From NCBI GenBank assembly GCA_021850345.1, contig JAJZMN010000089.1, positions 1 to 7,267 of the forward strand: a stretch of DNA of 7,267 nucleotides, given 5' to 3'. The notes beneath the pieces were generated by a model. That model searched no databases, was not told the DNA's origin, and saw nothing but the letters and a program-made list of their open reading frames with translations. Shown here one piece after another: positions 1-5,836 of this stretch. Positions within the stretch are counted from its first letter, which is position 1. The number at the start of each line of letters is the position of its first letter. Source of the stretch: Actinomycetes bacterium (lineage in GTDB: Bacteria; Actinomycetota; Acidimicrobiia; Acidimicrobiales; RAAP-2). Position numbers and translations under genes: made by a program.

Positions 1-1
1 C

Positions 2-94
2 GTCGAGGCGTGGGAACGTGCGGGCATCGGTGAGGTGACCCTCCGGCGGATGAGCCTCGGCGGGGGGGTCGTCATGTGGGGTCGCCGGAAGTGA
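2..94 (+). CDS. C-terminal end of a class I SAM-dependent methyltransferase (partial)
   Basis: The frame beginning at base 2 is open from the window edge to the TGA at 92-94 and gives 30 residues, including ERAGIGEVTLRRMSLGGGVV. This resembles the last strand-turn-strand of UbiE/Methyltransf_11-type enzymes, where an 'aGF..v..r.lsgGiv' segment closes the Rossmann-like fold and ends in a basic tail (MWGRRK). The catalytic and SAM-binding parts lie outside the window, so the substrate is unknown. The stop overlaps the next gene's GTG by four bases (GTGA, 91-94), which points to translational coupling with the UbiA-like membrane protein. A methyltransferase beside a UbiA-like protein is the arrangement seen in quinone or prenyl-lipid pathways, but that link is inference. 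Confidence 0.6.
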   Translation, partial: VEAWERAGIGEVTLRRMSLGGGVVMWGRRK

Positions 95-825
95 GCCGGG
101 ACCGGACGCGCCCGGCCTTCTACGCGGCGCGTCCGGGCGGATGGCGCGACTGGTGGACCCTGCTCCACCCGCCCTACACCGCGTGGCACCTCTCCTATGT
201 CGTCCTGGGCGCCTGCCTCGCCCCGCAGGTCCGGGTCAGCCGCCTGCTCGCCACGCTCCTCGCGTTCTTCCTCGCCGTCGGGGTGGCGGCCCACGCCTAC
301 GACGAGCTGCAGGATCGTCCCCTCCGGACCCGCATCCCGAACTGGGCGCTCGCGTCCGCGTGTGCTGCCGGGCTCTCGGGCGCCATCGCCTTGGGCGTGG
401 TCGGCGTGCTGGTGACCGGCGTCGTGCTGGTGCCCTTCCTCGTCGTCGGGCCGTTCCTCGTGATCGCCTACAACGCGGACCTCTTCGCCGGCGCCTTCCA
501 CACCGATCTCGGATTCGCGCTGTCCTGGGGTGGATTCCCGGTCCTGACCGCCTTCGTCGCGCAGGCCGGCGATCTCTCTGCGGGCGCCGCCCTCGCCGCC
601 GCCGGGGCGACCGCCCTCTCCCTCGCGCAGCGCTCCCTCAGCACGCCCGCCCGGCGGCTCCGGCGGAGGGTCGCGGACGTCCACGGCGAGCTCGTGCTGG
701 CCGACGGCTCGGAAGAGCCCGTGGACCGCGAGTGGCTCCTCCGGCCCTTCGAACGGGGGCTGCGGGCCATCGCCTTGGCGGTCACGCTCACCGCGGCAGC
801 CCTTGCGGTGTTCCGACTCGGCTGA
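91..825 (+). CDS. UbiA-like polytopic membrane protein, divergent
   Basis: This 244-residue protein has about seven hydrophobic segments (near 34-45, 52-67, 87-106, 108-128, 141-157, 161-180 and 224-242). Two loops recall the UbiA prenyltransferase superfamily. HAYDELQDRP (68-77) sits where UbiA proteins have the first Asp-rich NDxxDxxxD motif. YNADLF followed by GFALSWGGFPVL (127-152) resembles the second-half 'YS.pp.rlk...lgel.vgl.fG.lpvl' segment. The canonical Asn is replaced by His and the second Asp cluster is largely absent, so it may be a diverged transferase or a non-catalytic relative. The 20-residue hydrophilic N terminus lacks a signal peptide. GTG at 91 is preferred because it overlaps the preceding stop as GTGA. 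GTG at 76, behind a G-rich stretch, would add five residues. No substrate can be assigned. Confidence 0.72.
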   Translation: MSRDRTRPAFYAARPGGWRDWWTLLHPPYTAWHLSYVVLGACLAPQVRVSRLLATLLAFFLAVGVAAHAYDELQDRPLRTRIPNWALASACAAGLSGAIALGVVGVLVTGVVLVPFLVVGPFLVIAYNADLFAGAFHTDLGFALSWGGFPVLTAFVAQAGDLSAGAALAAAGATALSLAQRSLSTPARRLRRRVADVHGELVLADGSEEPVDREWLLRPFERGLRAIALAVTLTAAALAVFRLG

Positions 826-861
826 CCCCGCTTGCTCCCCCGCTGACCGGGCGACCGCGAA

Positions 862-877
862 CCTCCGCGCGCCGAGG
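862..877. terminator. Short GC-rich inverted repeat between convergent genes
   Basis: CCTCCGCGCGCCGAGG reads nearly the same on both strands, with CCTC/GAGG arms around a GCGCGC core and one symmetric mismatch. It lies in the 54-bp gap between the converging stops at 825 and 880-882, where a bidirectional terminator would be expected. There is no T-run on either side, so the call is weak. Confidence 0.22.
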
Positions 878-879
878 GT

Positions 880-1659
880 TCAGGAGTGGGGCTTCGAGCC
901 CGAGACGATGGCCGCCTCGGCCACCACCCGGGTTCCCTGTACGTCGGCGAGCCCTGCGTCGCGGAACATCTGCAGCCACGTCTCCATGGGCAGCGGCCGC
1001 TCACGCATGCGGAACGTGAAACGCGCCGCGTTCTTGGCGATGCGCCACCACCCTGCAGGGCCGCGGCGCAGCATCACCCGTACCTTCGAGCCGATGATCT
1101 CACGGTCCTGCTTGGTCGCCCCTCTTCCGAACATCATGTCCCCGAAGAGGATCCGGCCTCCGGGCCTCAGCCAAGAGACCGCAGAGGCGAGCACTGCACG
1201 CTTCTCGTCGTCGTAGAAGTGGTGCATGGCGTAGTTCGACACGACGAGGTCGACGCTCGCCGGCTCGATCTCGAGCTCCTGGGCGGGACGGGCCTCGGTC
1301 TCGATCGAAAGGCCCTCCTCGGACGCCTTGCGCTGGACACTTTCGATCATCCTCGTGCTGATGTCGACCGCCAGCACCTTGGCCCCCTTGCGGGCGAGCG
1401 GCAGGCTCAGCTGACCGTTGCCGCACCCGAGGTCGACCACGCGCTTGCCGTCGGCGGGGAGGGACGCCGCGACGACGGCATCGATGACTCGCTCGAGGCC
1501 CGCAGCCCCGTGGTGCTCCCAGGCATCCACGCGGCGGTCCCAGAGACGCCGCACTCGACCGGCACCACGGGCGGCCGCGGGCGCCCGATCCGGGTGCTCG
1601 GCGCCTGCGGCGTTCCTGCCACCAGACGTGCGCTGATTCCCCTGCGCAAGAGCACCCAT
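880..1659 (-). CDS. Class I SAM-dependent methyltransferase
   Basis: This 259-residue protein has a complete Methyltransf_11/25-type core. SAM-binding motif I is VVDLGCGNGQ (74-83). An acidic residue ends the second strand (AVDIS, D99), and SVDLVVSNYAMHHF (135-148) forms the motif IV region with the 'alHHf' turn. LRPGGRILFGDM (164-175) is the post-core strand. Residues 1-38 are Ala/Gly/Arg-rich and probably disordered; the folded part starts at RLWDRRVDAWEHHG. No signal peptide or membrane segment is seen, so it should be cytoplasmic, acting on a small molecule or lipid that cannot be named. ATG at 1659 is supported by GAGG nine bases upstream on the minus strand. The gene is tail-to-tail with the UbiA-like gene and divergent from the hydrolase at 1763, with about 100 bp shared upstream. 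Confidence 0.88.
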   Translation of the reverse strand: MGALAQGNQRTSGGRNAAGAEHPDRAPAAARGAGRVRRLWDRRVDAWEHHGAAGLERVIDAVVAASLPADGKRVVDLGCGNGQLSLPLARKGAKVLAVDISTRMIESVQRKASEEGLSIETEARPAQELEIEPASVDLVVSNYAMHHFYDDEKRAVLASAVSWLRPGGRILFGDMMFGRGATKQDREIIGSKVRVMLRRGPAGWWRIAKNAARFTFRMRERPLPMETWLQMFRDAGLADVQGTRVVAEAAIVSGSKPHS

Positions 1660-1703
1660 GGGCGGGATCCTCGCAGACGACCATGACGCCTACGTGAATT
1701 CGA

Positions 1704-1733
1704 TTCCCACTGGAAACTTGATGCCCACTGGAA
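1704..1733. promoter_or_regulatory. Direct repeat, putative operator in divergent promoter region
   Basis: CCCACTGGAA occurs at 1706-1715 and again at 1724-1733, 18 bp start to start. The first copy lies within TTCC-CACT-GGAA (1704-1715), a four-base inverted repeat; the second has TGCC-CACT-GGAA. The downstream copy falls where the -35 region of the hydrolase promoter would be. Such placement fits a transcription factor controlling one or both divergent genes. No regulator gene is identified. Confidence 0.4.
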
Positions 1734-1748
1734 CAGCGTGCGCTGATG

Positions 1749-1754
1749 TAGGTT
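1749..1754 (+). promoter_or_regulatory. Putative -10 box (TAGGTT) for a leaderless hydrolase transcript
   Basis: TAGGTT matches the actinobacterial TANNNT consensus. Its last base is nine positions before the ATG at 1763, so transcription would begin at or within a base or two of the start codon. No good -35 hexamer is visible 17-18 bp upstream (CACTGG/CCACTG), but one copy of the 10-bp repeat occupies that place. An alternative reading is that AGG at 1750-1752 is a weak ribosome-binding site. Confidence 0.42.
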
Positions 1755-1762
1755 GCGCGCGA

Positions 1763-3031
1763 ATGCCACGGTCTCGTCAAAGCCTGCGGCGTTCCCGTCT
1801 TCTTGCCGGTACCGCTGCCGTCGTCGTGATCGCGGCTGCCGCGGCCTCGGCCGTTCTCCTCACCAACCGTCCGGCGGCGGCCCCGGGCCCGACGACGACC
1901 ACCACCACCGCCCCGCCGACGACCACCTCCTCACCGAAGCCGGTCACCGCGATCGGCACCTACTCGGTCGCGACCACGTCGCTCACGGTCACCGTCGCCG
2001 GGCTCGCGCCCACAGACGACCGGCTGCCAACCACGGTGTGGTACCCGGTGACCAAGCCCGCGCCGGCGCACCGGCGGGCGCGACACGGGTACCCGCTGCT
2101 CGTCTTCTCCCAGGGTTACGCCCAGCCGGTCGTCAACTACTCGGCGCTGATCGTCGACTGGGCCTCGGCGGGGTTCGTCGTGGCCGGCCCGACCTACCCG
2201 CACACCTCGCCGTCGACCCCCACAACCTTGGATCGTGCCCCCGCCGAGCTGGTGCGCCACCCTGGCGATCTCCGGGCCGTGATCACGACGCTCATCGGAG
2301 CGGGGCGCACACCCGGGTCGGCCCTCTCGGGGAAGATCGACGCGAGCGAGGTGGGCCTCGTCGGTCAATCCGACGGGGGCGACGTGAGCCTTGCGGTCGC
2401 CGACAACTCCTGCTGCCGCTACGCAGGCGTGAAGGCGGCGGCGATCCTTTCCGGCGCCGAGTACCGGTACTTCGGCGGCCAGTACTTCACATCTGCCGCA
2501 CCGGCGGGGCCGCCCCTCCTCGTCGTCCAGGGCACGAGCGACACGATCAATCCCCCGGTCTGCAGCGTGCACATCTACGACGCCGCAGCGCCGCCCAAGT
2601 ACTACCTGGACCTCCTCGGCGGGACACACCTCGGGCCTTACGAAGACGCCACGTCATGGGAGGCGGTGGTCGCGACCGTGACGACCGACTTCTTCGACGC
2701 GGAGCTCGCAGGCGAGCCTGCCGCCCTGGGCCGAATGGCCACGAGCGGCAACGTGGCTAGCGTGGCCCAGCTGACCACAGCGCCGACCGTGCCGCCCGCC
2801 GCGGGCAGCTGCCCGACAGGGCCCACAGCGCCCCCCACCCCACCCTCGACGGCGCCGACGACGACGCCCACGTCGACGACCGCCACGTCGACGACCGCCA
2901 CGTCGACGACCACGCCCACAGCCACAGCGACGACGGCCACCACGTCTTCGCCCGCCACCACCACCGGCACATCCCCCGGGGCCACAGCCCCCACCCCCAC
3001 ACCGGCCACCCCACCGTCCTCCTCGCCCTGA
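1763..3031 (+). CDS. Secreted or membrane-anchored alpha/beta hydrolase with Thr/Pro-rich flanks
   Basis: This 422-residue protein begins with basic MPRSRQSLRRSR and one hydrophobic helix (about 13-33), a signal peptide or signal anchor. A Thr/Pro linker (41-60) follows, then an alpha/beta hydrolase domain (about 62-315). The triad is readable: nucleophile S203 in GQSDG (201-205), D260 in GTSDTINP, and H289 in GGTHLGPY. SQGY (116-119) lies at the oxyanion-hole strand. The domain resembles dienelactone-hydrolase or PAF-acetylhydrolase-like and polyesterase-type enzymes, so an extracytoplasmic esterase or lipase is likely; the substrate is unknown. Cysteines at 217, 218, 267 and 350 could form disulfides outside. 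The tail (about 338-422) is almost wholly Thr/Pro/Ala/Ser, suited to a cell-wall spacer or O-glycosylation. ATG at 1763 is preferred: the 35 codons upstream in frame run through the promoter region and are not hydrolase-like. Confidence 0.85.
   Translation: MPRSRQSLRRSRLLAGTAAVVVIAAAAASAVLLTNRPAAAPGPTTTTTTAPPTTTSSPKPVTAIGTYSVATTSLTVTVAGLAPTDDRLPTTVWYPVTKPAPAHRRARHGYPLLVFSQGYAQPVVNYSALIVDWASAGFVVAGPTYPHTSPSTPTTLDRAPAELVRHPGDLRAVITTLIGAGRTPGSALSGKIDASEVGLVGQSDGGDVSLAVADNSCCRYAGVKAAAILSGAEYRYFGGQYFTSAAPAGPPLLVVQGTSDTINPPVCSVHIYDAAAPPKYYLDLLGGTHLGPYEDATSWEAVVATVTTDFFDAELAGEPAALGRMATSGNVASVAQLTTAPTVPPAAGSCPTGPTAPPTPPSTAPTTTPTSTTATSTTATSTTTPTATATTATTSSPATTTGTSPGATAPTPTPATPPSSSP
2869..2911 (+). repeat. 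15-bp in-frame tandem repeat in the hydrolase tail
   Basis: CACGTCGACGACCGC is repeated perfectly at 2869-2883 and 2884-2898, with a third partial copy to about 2911. It encodes TSTTA units. Because the unit is five codons, copy-number change by slippage would alter tail length without breaking the frame. Confidence 0.8.
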
Positions 3032-3043
3032 GGGGTGCCGCGA

Positions 3044-3058
3044 CAGCCGGCCCGGCTG
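3044..3058 (+). terminator. GC hairpin after the hydrolase gene
   Basis: CAGCCG-GCC-CGGCTG forms a perfect six-base-pair stem with a three-base loop, 13 bp after the hydrolase stop. The downstream sequence is only modestly T-rich (CCTTCACTTCATC) and there is no true U-tract. It may be a weak actinobacterial-type terminator or attenuator separating the hydrolase from the redox genes. Confidence 0.4.
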
Positions 3059-3120
3059 AGCAGGAATCCTTCACTTCATCGTCACGAGATCTTGTGAAGC
3101 TTGCGTTTGTGAGCACGGTG

Positions 3121-4503
3121 ATGTCCGAGCGGTCAGCCGCGCAGTACCGCGCGGGCATGGGGCGCCGCGCGGGCTTGCGGCCTGCGCCGCTGCCGCGTCC
3201 CGCCCTCGGCCGGGCGGCGGTGATCGCCGGGGTGCTCGGACTCCTCGCCGTCGTCATCCTCGGGATCGCGACCGAGTCGTCGGCCGACCTCCACGTCCGC
3301 GGCGGCGTCGCGATGTTCGTGGGCGGCATGACGGGGCTCGTCGGCATGTACCTGGCGCTCGTCCAGCTCCTGTTGATCAGCCGGATCCCCCACCTCGAGC
3401 GGATCCTCGGCCAGGACGGAATGGTGCGGTGGCACCGGCGGGTCGGGCCGTGGCCGATCAGCCTCCTCGTGCTGCACGCGCTGCTCATCACGATCGGGTT
3501 CGCGCAGGCCGCGCACACCGGGGTGCTGCACGAGCTCGACGTCTTCCTCCGGTCCTATCCCGACATGCTCGCCGCGACCGTGGGCCTCGCGCTCATGGTC
3601 GCCGCGGGGATCGCGTCGATCGGCGCACTGAGGCGAAGGATGCGCAGAGAGACCTGGTGGGTCCTCCACCTCTACATGTACCTCGCGCTCGCGCTCTCCT
3701 TCGCGCACGTCCTCGCCCTCGGTCCCACGTTCGTCGGTCACCCGCTCACCCAGGCCGTCTGGGCCTTCATCTGGGCTGCGACCGCCGGGACCGTCCTCGT
3801 CTACCGCTTCGGGCTCCCGCTCGCCCGCTCCTGGCGCTACCGGCTGCGGGTGGCCGAGGTCCGCCACGAGGCGCCGGGCGTCGTCTCGGTCATCTGCACC
3901 GGGCGCCAGCTCGACCGTTTGCGCATCTCCGGAGGGCAGTTCTTCTCCTGGCGGTTCCTCACGCGCGGGCTGTGGTGGCAGGCTCACCCCTACACGGTGT
4001 CCGCCCTCCCCCGGCCACCGCATCTCCGCCTCACGATCCGCAAGATCGGTGACCATTCGGCCGCGGTGTCCCGCCTGCGCCCGGGCACGCGGATCGCGAT
4101 CGAAGGGCCGTACGGCGCGGCGACGCCGGACGCGCGGCTGCACGAGAAGGTCGTGCTCGTCGCGGGCGGCATCGGCATCACCGCGATCCGCTCACTTCTC
4201 GAAGACCTCCCGAAGAAGGCCCGGCCGATCGTGATCATGCGCGCACCGACGAGCGAGCAGCTCGTCCTTCGCGACGAGACCGAGGCGCTCGTGCGGAAGC
4301 TGAACGGGACGCTCCACGAGCTCGTCGGCCCCCGGTCCTCGGTCGGGTCGCCGCAGAGCTTCCTCCGCCGGCTCGTGCCCGACATCGACCGACGTGACGT
4401 CTACGTGTGCGGGCCGCAGGGCTTCGTCCGTGACGTTGTCGCGGCCGCACACGAGCTCGGTGTCCCCCATCGTTGCGTGCACTACGAGGAGTACCAGTGG
4501 TGA
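3121..4503 (+). CDS. Ferric-reductase-like transmembrane flavocytochrome b with FAD/NAD(P) reductase domain
   Basis: This 460-residue protein combines a six-helix ferric-reductase-like membrane domain (helices near 32-51, 63-87, 111-131, 148-170, 179-200, 212-234) with a C-terminal ferredoxin-NADP-reductase-type module. Four histidines are placed to bind two b hemes: H105 (RWHRRVG), H119 (LVLHALL), H183 (VLHLYMY) and H196 (FAHVL). HPYTVSA (289-295) is the FAD-binding RxYS-type motif with His for Arg. GPYG (329-332), VAGGIGIT (347-354) and VYVCGPQG (427-434) form the nucleotide-binding sites, and the chain ends in an aromatic residue as usual. It should oxidise cytoplasmic NAD(P)H and pass electrons outward. 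The next two genes encode an FMN-binding protein and ApbE. The start is uncertain: GTG at 3094 adds nine residues, but its CTT and TTT codons are unusual here and neither start has a clear ribosome-binding site. Confidence 0.9.
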   Translation: MSERSAAQYRAGMGRRAGLRPAPLPRPALGRAAVIAGVLGLLAVVILGIATESSADLHVRGGVAMFVGGMTGLVGMYLALVQLLLISRIPHLERILGQDGMVRWHRRVGPWPISLLVLHALLITIGFAQAAHTGVLHELDVFLRSYPDMLAATVGLALMVAAGIASIGALRRRMRRETWWVLHLYMYLALALSFAHVLALGPTFVGHPLTQAVWAFIWAATAGTVLVYRFGLPLARSWRYRLRVAEVRHEAPGVVSVICTGRQLDRLRISGGQFFSWRFLTRGLWWQAHPYTVSALPRPPHLRLTIRKIGDHSAAVSRLRPGTRIAIEGPYGAATPDARLHEKVVLVAGGIGITAIRSLLEDLPKKARPIVIMRAPTSEQLVLRDETEALVRKLNGTLHELVGPRSSVGSPQSFLRRLVPDIDRRDVYVCGPQGFVRDVVAAAHELGVPHRCVHYEEYQW

Positions 4504-4520
4504 CCTTCGCGCACCGCCGC

Positions 4521-4524
4521 GAGG
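4521..4524 (+). promoter_or_regulatory. Ribosome-binding site of the FMN-binding protein
   Basis: GAGG lies seven bases before the ATG at 4532. It decides the start, since the same frame is open upstream into the end of the reductase gene. Confidence 0.6.
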
Positions 4525-4531
4525 CGGTCCC

Positions 4532-5026
4532 ATGAAGCGCTACCCCGTGGTGATCGGCGTCACGGTGGCAGGACTCGCCGGGGTGCTCAGCTTCCACAGC
4601 CACAGCGGGAGCGTCGCGCTCCCGGCGAGCGGTTCTGCCGGCTCCGGCAACTCCCCGGCGCGCGCCAACACGCCCCACGCCACGCCCTCCGAGACCGGGA
4701 CATCGCTCAAGACCACGCCGACGACCGGCACCTCGTCACAGGGGGCCTCGACGCGCAGCGCGACCGGCCGGCTCGAGCAGTACGGCTACGGCCAGCTCTC
4801 GGTGCGAGTCACGATGGCCGGCGGGAGGATCACCGACCTCGCGGTCGCGACACTAAAGACCGCCGACACATACTCCCAGCAGCTCGCTGCACAGGTCGTC
4901 CCGATCCTGCGGCACGAGGTCCTCTCGGCGCAGAGCGCACGGATCAACGGCCTTTCCGGTGCGACGTACACGAGCGAGGCGTACGCGTACTCGGTCCAGT
5001 CGGCGCTCGACAAGCTCCGCAAGTGA
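4532..5026 (+). CDS. Membrane-tethered FMN-binding domain protein, ApbE substrate
   Basis: This 164-residue protein has an N-terminal hydrophobic segment (about 5-21) after MKR, acting as a signal anchor or signal peptide. A flexible Ser/Thr/Pro/Gly-rich linker (about 22-78) follows, then one FMN-binding domain (PF04205 type, about 79-164). NGLSGATYTS (139-148) matches the flavinylation consensus Dxx(S/T)GATx(S/T), with Asn in place of the usual Asp; T145 is the expected phosphoester attachment site for FMN. The same domain occurs in NqrC and RnfG. Here it would be an electron carrier on the outer face, fed by the reductase encoded 28 bp upstream. ApbE is encoded four bases downstream, which strongly supports covalent flavinylation. 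The linker probably lets the domain reach through the cell wall or dock on the reductase. The terminal electron acceptor is not evident. Confidence 0.88.
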   Translation: MKRYPVVIGVTVAGLAGVLSFHSHSGSVALPASGSAGSGNSPARANTPHATPSETGTSLKTTPTTGTSSQGASTRSATGRLEQYGYGQLSVRVTMAGGRITDLAVATLKTADTYSQQLAAQVVPILRHEVLSAQSARINGLSGATYTSEAYAYSVQSALDKLRK

Positions 5027-5030
5027 CCCC

Positions 5031-5828
5031 ATGACCACGGGAGCGAAGTCCGCGCCCGATGTCGTCCACGAGATCGTGCACGTGGAGCAGGTGATGGGCA
5101 CGGTCGTGTCGTTCCATCTCCATGTGCGTTCGAGCTCGCCCGAGCCCTCGGCCACCGTGGGACCGGCGCTCGAGCGCGCCTGCGCCGAGCTCCACCGTGC
5201 GGACGCCGTCTTCAGCACCTGGAAGCCCGATAGCCCGCTCAGCAAAGTGAGGAGCGGTGCCCTGCCGCTGGATGCCGCCCCCGCGGAGATCGGCGAAGTG
5301 CTCGACGTCTGCGAGTACGTGCGAGCGCTCACCGGCGGGTGGTTCGATCCCTGGGCGATGCCCGGTGGTGTCGACCCGACGGGGATCGTGAAGGGCTGGG
5401 CGGTCGAGCGCGCGCTCGGCGCGCTGCGGGTCCCCGACATCGCCGCGGGGTCCGTGAACGCCGGAGGGGACGTGGCAGTGCTCGGGCGCCCGGACGATCA
5501 GGACTCCTGGCGGATCGGTATCCGCCACCCATGGAGGCCGGATGCGCTCGCCTGCGTGGTCCTCGTGGAGCACGCGGTGGCGACGTCGGGCACCTACGAG
5601 CGCGGAGCGCACCTCATCGACCCGCGGACCGGAGAGGCCAACGTGCGTGCCGCGTCGGCGACGGTCGTCGGACCGAGCCTCACGCTCGCGGACGGGCTCG
5701 CCACGGCACTCGCCGTCGGGGGTGACGAGGCGCTCTCCCGGATCGCCGAGGTCCCTCGGTACGAGGGCTACCTCGTCCGCACCGATGGCAGCGAGGCCTG
5801 GACCGAGGGTATGCCGTTCGCCGAGTGA
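5031..5828 (+). CDS. apbE: FAD:protein FMN transferase (ApbE family)
   Basis: ApbE enzymes move FMN from FAD to a Thr or Ser of a target protein, releasing AMP, with Mg2+. This 265-residue form shows the family motifs in order: MGT (22-24), DAVFSTWKPDSPLSKV (58-73), GGWFDPWA (102-109), DPTGIVKGWAVERA (115-128), VNAGGDV (142-148), ATSGTYER (184-191), HLIDPRTG (194-201) and TLADGLATALAVGG (218-231). The last holds the D221/T225 pair expected to bind Mg2+. It is shorter than the E. coli lipoprotein (about 350 residues) and has no signal peptide or lipobox, so it looks cytoplasmic. ATG at 5031 lies four bases after the previous stop, with no strong ribosome-binding site, so translation is probably coupled. 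The adjacent SGAT-motif protein is its obvious substrate. Confidence 0.92.
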   Translation: MTTGAKSAPDVVHEIVHVEQVMGTVVSFHLHVRSSSPEPSATVGPALERACAELHRADAVFSTWKPDSPLSKVRSGALPLDAAPAEIGEVLDVCEYVRALTGGWFDPWAMPGGVDPTGIVKGWAVERALGALRVPDIAAGSVNAGGDVAVLGRPDDQDSWRIGIRHPWRPDALACVVLVEHAVATSGTYERGAHLIDPRTGEANVRAASATVVGPSLTLADGLATALAVGGDEALSRIAEVPRYEGYLVRTDGSEAWTEGMPFAE

Positions 5829-5836
5829 CCGAGCCT

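Noticed and set aside
141..1019. 292-codon plus-strand frame overlapping the UbiA-like gene
   Set aside because: It is a Pro/Arg-rich low-complexity translation running into the antisense of the methyltransferase; no recognisable domain.
1658..1762. In-frame 35-codon upstream extension of the hydrolase from GTG at 1658
   Set aside because: It overlaps the methyltransferase start, runs through the repeat/promoter region, has AT-richer codon use, and would put a hydrophilic segment before an otherwise normal signal sequence.
3069..3099. CTTCAC...GTGAAG inverted repeat before the reductase gene as an operator
   Set aside because: Only six bases pair across a 19-base gap, with no extension; this is within chance expectation.
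3133..4143. 336-codon open frame on the minus strand across the reductase gene
   Set aside because: It is Arg/Asp/Glu/His-rich with no domain, as expected for the antisense of GC-rich coding DNA; the plus-strand frame has clear heme, FAD and NAD(P) motifs.
4394..4531. Earlier start for the FMN-binding protein inside the reductase gene
   Set aside because: The extra 46 residues look like an out-of-frame translation, and the ATG at 4532 has a well-placed GAGG and begins directly at the membrane segment.
4959..5030. Earlier start for ApbE overlapping the FMN-binding gene
   Set aside because: The extension is a run of Arg/Ser/Thr from the wrong frame of the preceding gene and provides no signal peptide.
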